Shown: piece after piece, positions 37,401 through 44,408 of the stretch
Numbering within the stretch: the first letter of the stretch is position 1
Layout: each line of letters starts with the position of its first letter
Assembly: GCA_024226315.1 (NCBI GenBank)
Contig: JAAELT010000288.1
Location: forward strand, 1-49,250
DNA from: a bacterium
GTDB lineage: Bacteria; Acidobacteriota; Thermoanaerobaculia; Multivoradales; J023
Direction: 5' to 3'
DNA length: 49,250 nt
Translations under genes and position numbers: made by a program
The notes under the pieces: generated by a model
Database searches by the model: none
Seen by the model: only the letters and a program-made list of their open reading frames with translations
Told to the model about the DNA's origin: nothing

Positions 37401-38057
37401 TTGAGCAACGATTCACTGCCCTTCAACTACCTGGCGATCGACGGGCCGATCGGGGTCGGCAAGACGACCCTGGTCGAGATGTTGACCCGCCGCTTCGAGG
37501 GCGTCAAAGTCCTCGAGGACGCCGAGAACCCGTTCCTCGACAAGTTCTACAAGGACCGCCCGGGCGCGGCTTTCCAGACCCAGCTCTACTACCTGCTGTC
37601 GCGCTTCAAGCAACAGCAGGAGATCGTCCAGCGCGAGCTCTTCCAGCGCCTGGTGGTGGCCGACTATCCGTTCGAGAAGGACCGCATCTTCGCCTACCTC
37701 AATCTGAGCGACGACGAGCTGCTGATCTACGACAAGCTCTACGCCATGCTCGAATCCCAGGTGCCGCCGCCGGATCTGGTGCTCTACCTGGTGGCCGACA
37801 TCGAGACCTGCATGGTGCGCATCCGCAAGCGCCAGCGCGACTACGAGAAGAAGATGTCGGAAGACTACCTGGCCGAGCTGATCGACGCCTACAATCACTA
37901 CTACCATCACTTCCAGCGCTCGCCGGTCCTGGTGGTCGACACCCGCAACCTCAATTTCCCGGACCGCCCGGAAGACTTCGAGGAGCTCCTGACTCAGCTC
38001 CGCGGCCCGATCAAGGGAACCCACTACTACCAACCTCTGGGAAGAGTGAGCCGATGA
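37401..38057 (+). CDS. Deoxynucleoside kinase (dAdo/dGuo kinase family)
   Basis: The 218-residue protein has YLAIDGPIGVGKTTLVEML (P-loop), YPFEKDRIFAYLNL (DR.FA-like motif) and RIRKRQRDYEK (lid with arginines). A TTG at 37401 gives a short N-terminus before the P-loop; no strong ribosome site is seen. It phosphorylates deoxynucleosides for salvage. It overlaps thiG by four bases, so the two are co-transcribed although functionally unrelated. Confidence 0.9.
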   Translation: MSNDSLPFNYLAIDGPIGVGKTTLVEMLTRRFEGVKVLEDAENPFLDKFYKDRPGAAFQTQLYYLLSRFKQQQEIVQRELFQRLVVADYPFEKDRIFAYLNLSDDELLIYDKLYAMLESQVPPPDLVLYLVADIETCMVRIRKRQRDYEKKMSEDYLAELIDAYNHYYHHFQRSPVLVVDTRNLNFPDRPEDFEELLTQLRGPIKGTHYYQPLGRVSR

Positions 38058-38908
38058 CCACAGCTACCGCGACCCCGCCAGATTCTGCGACGGCACAGTC
38101 CGCCACACAGCATTCCACCAAAGACCCCGCCTTCGCCGTCGAACCGCTCCGGATCGCCAACCGCACCTTCACCTCACGCCTGATCCTGGGCAGCGGCAAG
38201 TACACCGACAACGACGCCATGGTGCGTTCCTTCGAGGCGGCCGGCACCGAGATGGTGACCGTGGCGCTGCGCCGCGTGAGCCTGTCGGATCCGGACGAGA
38301 ACGCGTACATCCACCACATCGATCCCGACAAGTACCTCTTCCTGCCCAATACCGCCGGCTGCTACACCGCTGATGACGCGGTGCGCACCGCCCGGCTGGC
38401 GCGCGAGCTCGGCGGCTGGAACTGGGTGAAGCTCGAGGTGATCGGCGACAAAGAGACCCTCTTCCCCGACAACGGCGAGCTGCTGAAGGCGACCGAGACG
38501 CTGGTGGCCGAGGGCTTCGTGGTGCTGCCCTACACCAACGACGACCCGGTGGTGTGCAAGAAGCTCGCGGAGCTCGGCGCCGCCGCCGTCATGCCGCTGG
38601 GCGCGCCGATCGGCTCCGGCATGGGGATCCGCAACCCGGCCAACCTGCGGATCATCATCGAGCAGGCCAGCGTGCCGGTGATCGTCGACGCCGGCGTCGG
38701 CACCGCGTCGGACGCCGCCGTGGCCATGGAGCTGGGCGCCGACGGCGTGCTCATGAACACCGGCATCGCCTGCGCCGCCGACCCGGTGCGCATGGCCCGG
38801 GCCATGAAGCTCGCGGTCGAAGCCGGCTGGCTCGCGGCCCACTCCGGCCGCATCCAGAAGAAGCTCTACGCCACCGCTTCCTCGCCCGAGACCGGGCTCA
38901 TCGAGTAG
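38054..38908 (+). CDS. thiG: Thiazole synthase ThiG
   Basis: The 284-residue protein is about 25 residues longer than usual at its N-terminus (a Thr/Ala-rich leader). The core begins LRIANRTFTSRLILGSGKY and contains NTAGCYTADDAVRTARLARE, VKLEVIGD with the Schiff-base Lys, VMPLGAPIGSG and DAGVGTASDAAVAMELGADG. It forms the thiazole ring of thiamin with ThiS-thiocarboxylate and DXP. ThiS, ThiH/ThiO and ThiF are not in the window, and no TPP riboswitch is seen before it, so its partners are elsewhere. Confidence 0.95.
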   Translation: MTTATATPPDSATAQSATQHSTKDPAFAVEPLRIANRTFTSRLILGSGKYTDNDAMVRSFEAAGTEMVTVALRRVSLSDPDENAYIHHIDPDKYLFLPNTAGCYTADDAVRTARLARELGGWNWVKLEVIGDKETLFPDNGELLKATETLVAEGFVVLPYTNDDPVVCKKLAELGAAAVMPLGAPIGSGMGIRNPANLRIIIEQASVPVIVDAGVGTASDAAVAMELGADGVLMNTGIACAADPVRMARAMKLAVEAGWLAAHSGRIQKKLYATASSPETGLIE

Positions 38909-38991
38909 CACTTCGCGCGTCGCGAACAGGGTTGCGGCAAGGCCGCGATTGGTCTACAATCCTGCGTCCGCGCAGTCCTGCGTGGCCCTGT

Positions 38992-39068
38992 GCACCCATA
39001 GCTCAACTGGATAGAGCGTCTGACTACGGATCAGGAGGTTGGGAGTTCGAATCTTCCTGGGTGCACCA
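38992..39068 (+). tRNA. tRNA-Arg (anticodon ACG)
   Basis: A full cloverleaf is visible: acceptor GCACCCA/TGGGTGC, D-arm AGCTCAACTGGATAGAGC, anticodon loop CTACGGA with anticodon ACG at 39026-39028, T-loop TTCGAAT and encoded terminal ACCA. The gene is intact. Its last 45 bases (39024-39068) recur at 42351-42395, making it the apparent integration target of an island. A34 would need TadA editing to inosine. Confidence 0.97.
39024..39068. repeat. Left attachment repeat (att) in tRNA-Arg
   Basis: 45 bases from the 5' base of the anticodon loop to the CCA end, identical to 42351-42395. This is the classic site used by tyrosine recombinases that enter tRNA genes and rebuild the 3' half. Confidence 0.9.
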
Positions 39069-39290
39069 TTCCTAAGATTTCTAGGCTCAAGAAGTTAGAG
39101 CGGCCTTGCTGTCGCCGTGCCGATGTCGGCTCGGCTTGACTGTTACCGGGCTGTGACCACTGGGGCCGGTCTTGTCGGGTCATGGGCGCCTCTAGGCGCC
39201 CCGAATCACCAGACCCGCCCGGGGCCAGATCTCAACCCACAGGATCGATCACCGGGGCGAAACCTTGCGGCTCGATCACGGGGCCGAAGC

Positions 39291-40409
39291 TCACCGCCGG
39301 CTCCTGGCTTCGAGCACTTCCCGAGCGGCTTCGATCGCCGCCGCGGCACCGTCGCGGGCTTCGACGGCGTCGACCCACAGCGACAGGGCGGCAATCGCCT
39401 CGAAGTCGCCGCACAGCTCGCGGAACCGGCGGAAGGTATCCGCGGCGAGGGTCTCCAGGTCCGCCCACTGGCGCCGCGCCCGGTACACGGCGGCGAGATC
39501 GAGACTCACGAGAGCGATTTCCCAGGGGACCTGAAGCCGCACGAATCCGCGACGGGCGGTTTGCAGCCGCCTCTCGCCGCGGTGATCGAGGCTGAGCCTG
39601 AGTAGGAGCTTTCCCTCAGTCCATTGCAGCAGGTGGCGGGTCAGGCTGTTTCGTCGGCCGCGGAGCTCCCGGTGACAAGCGCGGATGTACTCCAGCGCCG
39701 TACCGGCGGTCGCCATGCTCGAAGAAGACTGCATGACATCGTGGGCCATGTTTGCCCGGGCGGATTCGATCACACGAGCCAGAGCGGCGACGTCGGCGGG
39801 GTCGCGCGCCGTTCGCTTCACACTGAGCGCCAGCTTGAGGGCCTTCCCGTGCCAGGGGACCGCCTGAGCCAAGTGCCGTCCCTCGGCCAGCACGTATCCT
39901 CGCACTCCGTAAGCTTCGGCCAGCCGGCGGCGATCACCGGCGGCACGGTACGCGGCTGCGGCGGCGGCGACCAGCGCGAGGGCTTCGGCGAAGCGATCCT
40001 TACGCGCCCAGAAAACGGCCAGGCGGGCGCTCAAGTCGGCCCGGGCAATCGGCGAGATTGCCTCAGAATCCGCGACCCATTGCGCCAGCTCATACTCTGA
40101 TTCGGCGGCGGCGTGGAGACCGGCCGCGCGGTAAGCGCCGGCGAGCATGCAATGAGCCCGCAACAGGGCCTCCCGGTGGTGCCGCCGTCCCTCGGCGCCG
40201 GGGGCCTCCGGCACTAGGAGCGCCAGTTTCGGAGCGAACCGGGCCAGCCTCAGACCCGCTCGAGGATCGCGAAAGACCTGCTCCTCCACGTGGTCGAGGA
40301 ACAGACCGAGAAAAACCGCCGTCCGATACCTCCGACGCTGGAGCAACTCCCGCGGATTCGTCAGCTCCCGGAGCAGACGCCGCGCCCATGATTCGGATTG
40401 AGCAGCCAT
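39291..40409 (-). CDS. TPR-like all-helical protein in the tRNA island
   Basis: The 372-residue protein is a chain of helical pairs with TPR-type spacing: ALLRAHCMLAGAYRAAGLHAAAESEYELA, SARLAVFWARKDRFAEAL, LAEAYGVRGYVLAEGRHLAQAV, and a C-terminal block IALVSLDLAAVYRARRQW...FRELCGDFEAIAALSLWVDA. The last block is characteristic, from memory, of a large Thermoanaerobaculia TPR family. No enzyme or DNA-binding motif is seen. A 23-residue peptide gene lies 65 bases upstream on the same strand, suggesting a peptide/receptor pair. The TPR gene has only a weak ribosome site. Confidence 0.8.
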   Translation of the reverse strand: MAAQSESWARRLLRELTNPRELLQRRRYRTAVFLGLFLDHVEEQVFRDPRAGLRLARFAPKLALLVPEAPGAEGRRHHREALLRAHCMLAGAYRAAGLHAAAESEYELAQWVADSEAISPIARADLSARLAVFWARKDRFAEALALVAAAAAAYRAAGDRRRLAEAYGVRGYVLAEGRHLAQAVPWHGKALKLALSVKRTARDPADVAALARVIESARANMAHDVMQSSSSMATAGTALEYIRACHRELRGRRNSLTRHLLQWTEGKLLLRLSLDHRGERRLQTARRGFVRLQVPWEIALVSLDLAAVYRARRQWADLETLAADTFRRFRELCGDFEAIAALSLWVDAVEARDGAAAAIEAAREVLEARSRR

Positions 40410-40474
40410 CAGCCAGGATTCTAGAGCAGACAGAAGGACCGGTGAGGAAGAATCCCCACCGGTCGAAAGGCAGA

Positions 40475-40546
40475 TCAGCCGCCGCCGTCGCCTACGGGCG
40501 GAATGTGAGGGCCGTGGCCGGCCTGTAGCGCGGTCTTGATGCGCAT
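40475..40546 (-). CDS. 23-residue peptide gene upstream of the TPR gene
   Basis: A strong Shine-Dalgarno (AGAGGAGGT, 40551-40559) sits at ideal spacing before the ATG, and the frame closes with TGA after 23 codons. The peptide begins MRIKTALQAG, continues HGPH and ends IPPVGDGGG: a basic start, a Pro/His centre and a glycine-rich end with no signal peptide. This ribosome site is far better than that of the TPR gene that follows, which argues that the short frame is truly translated. It could be a modified peptide precursor, a signal read by the TPR protein, or a leader. Confidence 0.6.
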   Translation of the reverse strand: MRIKTALQAGHGPHIPPVGDGGG

Positions 40547-40590
40547 ACGCACCTCCTCTGAGCGGTCTTGGGTGCGGCGGAATTGCCGCG

Positions 40591-40678
40591 CCGGCGTTTC
40601 GCTCCGGGATCTGACGTTAGCGCCTACCGATCGGCCGGCGTTTCGCTCCGGGATCTGACGTTCGCACCTACCGACCGG
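40591..40678. repeat. Two 44-bp tandem repeats upstream of the peptide gene
   Basis: The unit starts CCGGCGTTTCGCTCCGGGAT at 40591 and again at 40635, each followed by CTGACGTT and CCTACCGA; the copies differ at three bases in the tail. They lie between the divergent peptide/TPR unit and the gene at 40731, so they may be operator copies or a local duplication. Confidence 0.75.
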
Positions 40679-40730
40679 ACGACGCCGGCCGCGGATCCGT
40701 GGGCGGTCGCGGTGCTACGGTTTCGGCGAG

Positions 40731-41246
40731 ATGAAACGTCCGAACAAGGCTGCGGCCATCGCCGTGCTCGAAGTCGTGGCCACCGAGAGCCCGGAGCAGC
40801 TCGACTGGCTCTGCTCGACGCTGGCGCAGAGCCAAGCCCGGGCGGATCTCCGGCAGCTCGCAGCGGAGCAGCTCGGCGGCGTCGACGTCGACCAGATCGC
40901 CGGCGTGGTCCGCAAGGCCGAGCGGGATCTCGGCGTCCTACGCTCGCGGATCCGGCGTCACTGGCGCCACCCGCGAGAGCTTGTCGAGGCTCCGAACGTC
41001 GCAGCGCTCCACACCCTGGCGAGCGCCAGGGCTCGGCGGTCTCCCGGTGGATCGCCGGCGCGGCGCGCCTGGTTGCGACTCGCTCAGCGACTTCTGCGCG
41101 CCCACCACGCCGATCGGCGATGCCGGCGGCTGCTCGACTTCCTCAACGAGCGCTCTGCGCCCGGCACTGGAGCACGCGCGCTCGAATCGTATCTACCCGT
41201 CCGCTCTCGACTAAAACGCCACCCGCGGCGGGGGGCTCTGCTGTGA
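40731..41246 (+). CDS. Unknown helical, Arg-rich island protein
   Basis: The 171-residue product starts MKRPNKAAAIAVLEVVATES and has helical segments (residues 6-75, ending DQIAGVVRKAERDLGVLRSRI) followed by a strongly Arg-rich second half. I do not recognise a family. The second half may be out of frame relative to an ancestral gene, as its composition shifts sharply after about residue 95 (ALHTLASARARRSPGGSP), so a frameshift is possible. It sits in the tRNA-Arg island. Confidence 0.45.
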   Translation: MKRPNKAAAIAVLEVVATESPEQLDWLCSTLAQSQARADLRQLAAEQLGGVDVDQIAGVVRKAERDLGVLRSRIRRHWRHPRELVEAPNVAALHTLASARARRSPGGSPARRAWLRLAQRLLRAHHADRRCRRLLDFLNERSAPGTGARALESYLPVRSRLKRHPRRGALL

Positions 41247-41319
41247 GCTTTCGACCCTCCCCGCCGTCCCTCGTTCTCCGGAACACTCCCCGCGCGGGTC
41301 GGCCTTTTCGGATTCCATC

Positions 41320-42240
41320 ATGAGCGAACCCGATCCCGCCGACCGCGCCGCACTGAGCAGGGATCCAGCCGAGTCGCGCGTAGCACTCGCGGAGATCTCC
41401 CAGGTGGTCGACCTGATCGAGCCCGAGTCGCCGGCGGAAGAGGATCTCCGGGCGGCGATGCGTGACACCGTGCGGCTGTTGCAGTCGCTCCACGCTGGAT
41501 GCGTTCTCCGGGCGGCGATGCGTGACACCGTGCGGCTGTTGCAGTCGCTCCACGCTGGATGCGTTCTCCTCGAGACAGCCAACGAGCAGGCATGGGGACT
41601 GCTCAGCAAGCTGTGGAAGATCGCCGGCGACGGCGGCGACGTGACAGCCGCGCGGAAGCTCTCCGAGCTTCGCCCGGCGATCGAGCGCCTACAACCACAG
41701 GCCGAGCCTCAGAGACGCTTGCGGGCGGCGATGCTCGAAGCCTGCTCCATGCTCGACGCGCGACACATGGGCGCCTTGCAGTATCAGGAGATGATCGAGC
41801 GGGCTTGGCGGGGCCGAGTCCAGCCGTCACAGGCTGCGGTCCGCCGCGATGCCGCGCGCGATGTTCTTCCGAACGGTCTCCATGTCATGTCGCTTCACCC
41901 CTTGGGCGAAACTCCGCAGGACCCCAAACCATTCCGGTGCCGATTCGCCGTCGATCTGCGGGCTCCCCTCGGGGTCTCGGCCTCCGAGCTCGCGCTCGAA
42001 TTGCTCCCCCAACCCCACGTACCGGCGGAAGAGCTCGATCGCCACCTCCCGAACCGGCCGCCCCTCCAAGGCGCTCTTCGCCTTGACCTGGCGGTACAGA
42101 TCGTCGGGGAGTTCCATCGTCGCCTTCATGTCGCCAGTAAACCGTATTCCTGTATTCCTGTCAAGAACACCTCGTCGGCCTCGCCGCTGACTGCGCGTCG
42201 TCGCCGTCGTACGATGGAAGAGGCGCTAGCTCGGAGCTAG
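41320..42240 (+). CDS. Unknown helical protein with a fresh internal duplication; C-terminus doubtful
   Basis: The 306-codon frame opens MSEPDPADRAALSRDPAESR. Residues about 44-63 and 64-83 are identical 20-residue blocks (from LRAAMRDTVRLL to HAGCV) encoded by an exact 60-bp tandem repeat. A related block RRLRAAMLEACSMLDARHMG occurs near residue 128, so the protein may be built from such units. The frame past about 41827 runs antisense to a clear ribbon-helix-helix gene, so the native protein probably ended near there and the remainder is read-through. Family unknown. Confidence 0.45.
   Translation: MSEPDPADRAALSRDPAESRVALAEISQVVDLIEPESPAEEDLRAAMRDTVRLLQSLHAGCVLRAAMRDTVRLLQSLHAGCVLLETANEQAWGLLSKLWKIAGDGGDVTAARKLSELRPAIERLQPQAEPQRRLRAAMLEACSMLDARHMGALQYQEMIERAWRGRVQPSQAAVRRDAARDVLPNGLHVMSLHPLGETPQDPKPFRCRFAVDLRAPLGVSASELALELLPQPHVPAEELDRHLPNRPPLQGALRLDLAVQIVGEFHRRLHVASKPYSCIPVKNTSSASPLTARRRRRTMEEALARS
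41446..41565. repeat. Exact 60-bp tandem duplication
   Basis: Two identical 60-base units at 41446-41505 and 41506-41565, each starting CTCCGGGCGGCGATGCGTGA. The frame is kept (20 codons each). Complete identity implies a very recent event or strong homogenisation. Confidence 0.92.
41827..42129 (-). CDS. Orphan ribbon-helix-helix antitoxin (VapB-like)
   Basis: The 100-residue protein begins MKATMELPDDLYRQVKAKSA, then LEGRPVREVAIELFRRYVGL, the standard RHH antitoxin start linked with PIN-type toxins; the C-terminal half (WFGVLRSFAQGVKRHDMETVRKNIARGI) would bind toxin. No PIN toxin follows: sequence downstream of its stop is the plus-strand gene at 41320, with no NxD motif in the minus frame. 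It is thus probably what remains of a pair. TATTCCTG repeats at 42147-42162 upstream of its start may be its operator. Confidence 0.75.
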   Translation of the reverse strand: MKATMELPDDLYRQVKAKSALEGRPVREVAIELFRRYVGLGEQFERELGGRDPEGSPQIDGESAPEWFGVLRSFAQGVKRHDMETVRKNIARGIAADRSL

Positions 42241-42350
42241 CATGAGCGGTCGCAGAGGGCAGTAAGCCGGCGTAGATTGTAGGAATCCGAGCCCCGACAG
42301 GACGGGATCCGTCGTAGTCTGCTGTAGCTGGCAGTACCATCGCTGCACCT

Positions 42351-42395
42351 CTACGGATCAGGAGGTTGGGAGTTCGAATCTTCCTGGGTGCACCA
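42351..42395. repeat. Right attachment repeat (partial tRNA-Arg copy)
   Basis: Exact copy of tRNA-Arg bases 39024-39068, from the anticodon loop to CCA. The bases before and after differ from the intact gene, so this is a 3' half only and cannot make a tRNA. It marks the right end of a 3.3-kb island. Confidence 0.93.
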
Positions 42396-42600
42396 CGATC
42401 CTTCCTTCTTCGGATAGAGATCTGAGTTTCTGAGCTGCTGCGCTGCTCGTCGCAGTCAGCGGCAGCTGCCTTGGAGGAAAGCGGGTCCCAGCGCCTGGGT
42501 TCCCTAGCTGCTGGAGTACTGTGCTGTGTGGAGGTTGAGCGGGGCCACCGGTCTGACGTCGGACCTGGAATCGGCATGTTCCGCACCTCCTGCCTTCTTG

Positions 42601-42643
42601 TGTGACCGAAGTCACAGAAGGCCCGGCCCGGCCGTCCTATTCT
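42601..42643 (+). promoter_or_regulatory. CRP/FNR-type box with class II promoter
   Basis: TGTGACCGAAGTCACA (42601-42616) matches the ideal TGTGA-N6-TCACA palindrome. TATTCT at 42638-42643 is a plausible -10, which puts transcription start near 42650 and the box centre at about -41.5, the exact place for class II activation. The hydrolase gene starts 64 bases downstream, and a Crp/Fnr-type gene follows it. Confidence 0.75.
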
Positions 42644-42713
42644 TCTCTCCGTCCGACGCGCCCTACATGGGCCCACGATCCCGGCGACGGGACCATCCAA
42701 CAAGGAGCAAGAA

Positions 42714-43460
42714 ATGATCGCTCGCACCATCATCACTATCTTCATGTTCGCCGTGGCCCAACCTGGTCTGCCGAGGCCACTCGACGAAGCAGCGGCGAGG
42801 TCCGGCGACGACGCGCCGGCGTTCGACCATGCCAGCACCGCGCTGGTTATCACCGATCCCCAGAACGATTTCCTCACCCAGAGCGGTGCCGCGTATGCGC
42901 TGTTCGCAGACAATCTTGAGCGCCTCGACACCGTAGACAACATCGCCGGTCTCTTCGAGGCCGCGCACCGGGGCGGCGTCCCCATCTTCATCAGCCCGCA
43001 CTTCTACCTCCCCCATGACGCGCACTGGCAGCATCGCGGCGCGCTGCAGCAGCAACTGCACGATATCGGGCTGTTCCGTAAGCAGGCCGCGCTGTCCGAC
43101 GATGGCTTCGAGGGCTCGGGCGCCGACATCCTCGAGCGCTACAAGCCCATTCTCAAGAAGGCCGAGGCCACGATCGTCAGTCCGCATAAGGTCTTTGGTC
43201 CCGACTCCAACGACCTGGTTCTCCAGCTACGCAAGCGCGGCATCGACACCGTCATCCTGGGTGGCCTAGCGGCCAACCTCTGCACCGACAGTCACCTCCG
43301 CGAGCTGGTCGAGCAGGGCTTCGAGGTGGTCGCGGTCAAGGATGCGGTAGGGGCTCCGGGCGAGGAGGCCTATCGGGCCGCCCTCGTCAACTACGGACTT
43401 ATCGCCAACGCTGTCTGGGACACCGAAACCGCAGTGCGCTGGCTCAAGCTCAAGCGCTGA
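42714..43460 (+). CDS. Isochorismatase-fold cysteine hydrolase
   Basis: AAGGAG sits seven bases before ATG. The 248-residue protein has a hydrophobic N-terminus (MIARTIITIFMFAVAQPG) that may be a signal peptide, unusual in the family. The catalytic triad is visible: D in VITDPQNDF, K in SPHKVFG and C in GLAANLCTDSHLREL. It probably hydrolyses an amide or vinyl ether; the substrate is unknown. The CRP-type box 100 bases upstream and the Crp/Fnr gene downstream make regulation by that protein likely. Confidence 0.9.
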   Translation: MIARTIITIFMFAVAQPGLPRPLDEAAARSGDDAPAFDHASTALVITDPQNDFLTQSGAAYALFADNLERLDTVDNIAGLFEAAHRGGVPIFISPHFYLPHDAHWQHRGALQQQLHDIGLFRKQAALSDDGFEGSGADILERYKPILKKAEATIVSPHKVFGPDSNDLVLQLRKRGIDTVILGGLAANLCTDSHLRELVEQGFEVVAVKDAVGAPGEEAYRAALVNYGLIANAVWDTETAVRWLKLKR

Positions 43461-43565
43461 TTCGTATGGGCGCCGGGCCGCCACCACGCTCGCGGTGTGG
43501 TTGCGGCTGCCGCCTCGTTGCCGTAGCGGCCGGCTTGGTGTAGCTTCCGGCATCCGGAGGACGCG

Positions 43566-44231
43566 ATGCTCACGCCGACCTTGCCCGATGTCATCTGCAA
43601 GCTGTCACCCCGCGCTCGGGCCCAGTTCGACCGACAGGCGATGCGGCGCGTGCTCGAGGCGGGCGCCCCGGTGCTGCATCGCGGCGCGGAGGTTTCCGGG
43701 GCCTACATCGTGCTGCGCGGGCGGCTGCGCGTTTACAGCATTTCGGCAGGTGGAACGGAGGCCACGCTCTACACCATCGCCGCGGGCGAGACCTGTGTCT
43801 TCGCGCTCAACTGCCTCTTCCAGGATCTGAGATACCCGGCGTGGGTGGTCGCCGAGGTCGACACCGAGGTCGCCGTGATCCCGGGCGCTTTCTACCGGCA
43901 CCTTTTTGCGACCGAGACGTCATTCCAGAATCTCACGGTCCGCGCCCTGTCCGCGGCGGTGTTCCAACTGATGGCCGAGTTGGAGCAGGTGCATTTCCAG
44001 AGCCTGGACCAGCGGCTCGTCAACCTGCTTTTGCTGCGTGCGTCGGGTGACGGCGTACTGAGGATGACCCAGCAGGCCATGGCCAACAACCTCGGATCGT
44101 CGCGCGAGGCGGTGGCCCGCCTGTTGCGCAACCTGGTAACCGAGGGTCTGGTGCGGACGCGGCGCGGTTCGGTGCAAATCCTTGTCTCGTCCCGACTGGC
44201 CCACCGGTTGGCCTGTGCAGTCGACGATTGA
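43566..44231 (+). CDS. Crp/Fnr-family transcription regulator
   Basis: GGAGG five bases before ATG. The 221-residue protein has an N-terminal cyclic-nucleotide-type beta barrel (PVLHRGAEVSGAYIVLRGRLRVYSIS...TIAAGETCVFALN), a long dimer helix (FQLMAELEQVHFQSLDQRLVNLLLL) and a C-terminal winged HTH (MTQQAMANNLGSSREAVARLLRNLVTEGLV). The cAMP-binding R-T/S pair is not evident and there is no four-Cys FNR cluster, so its signal is unknown. Its probable target is the box at 42601. Confidence 0.92.
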   Translation: MLTPTLPDVICKLSPRARAQFDRQAMRRVLEAGAPVLHRGAEVSGAYIVLRGRLRVYSISAGGTEATLYTIAAGETCVFALNCLFQDLRYPAWVVAEVDTEVAVIPGAFYRHLFATETSFQNLTVRALSAAVFQLMAELEQVHFQSLDQRLVNLLLLRASGDGVLRMTQQAMANNLGSSREAVARLLRNLVTEGLVRTRRGSVQILVSSRLAHRLACAVDD

Positions 44232-44288
44232 CCCCCAAGAGGGGTCGGATCCTGAGCGGCAGGCAACACCTGAGACTCGCGATGACCT

Positions 44289-44391
44289 CAATTGCGACCC
44301 CACCGGCCATGCTCCGCGATCTGACCTGGGGAGGATGGATCAGGAGGTTGGTACAATTGCGACCCCATCGGCCATGCTCCGCGATCTGACC
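44289..44391. repeat. Two 38-bp direct repeats with a tRNA-derived 15-mer between them
   Basis: Copies at 44289-44326 and 44354-44391 (start CAATTGCGACCCCA, end GATCTGACC) differ at one base, with a period of 65. Between them GGATCAGGAGGTTGG (44337-44351) is identical to 39028-39042 in tRNA-Arg. The unit sits right before the radical SAM gene. Confidence 0.8.
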
Positions 44392-44408
44392 AACCGGATG
44401 ACAATCTG

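Larger units (their letters stand above)
42241..42713. other. Gene-free stretch: island right end and hydrolase promoter
   Basis: Contains the right att repeat (42351-42395) and the CRP/FNR-type box and promoter (42601-42643). No coding frame is supported. Sequence between 42400 and 42600 shows nothing I recognise. Confidence 0.6.

Noticed and set aside
37950..38060. TPP riboswitch before thiG
   Set aside because: thiG starts inside the end of the upstream gene, leaving no room for the aptamer, and its conserved CUGAGA-type segment is not seen.
41603..41826. PIN toxin partner for the RHH antitoxin
   Set aside because: The minus frame after the antitoxin stop is Arg/Ala/Ser-rich with no Asp-containing PIN motifs.
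39069..42350. Integrase or excisionase gene in the tRNA-Arg island
   Set aside because: I looked in all frames for tyrosine recombinase (R..H.R..Y) or serine recombinase patterns and for an excisionase HTH; none was found.
43566..44231. Oxygen-sensing FNR
   Set aside because: The N-terminal Cys cluster is missing; the few Cys residues are scattered.
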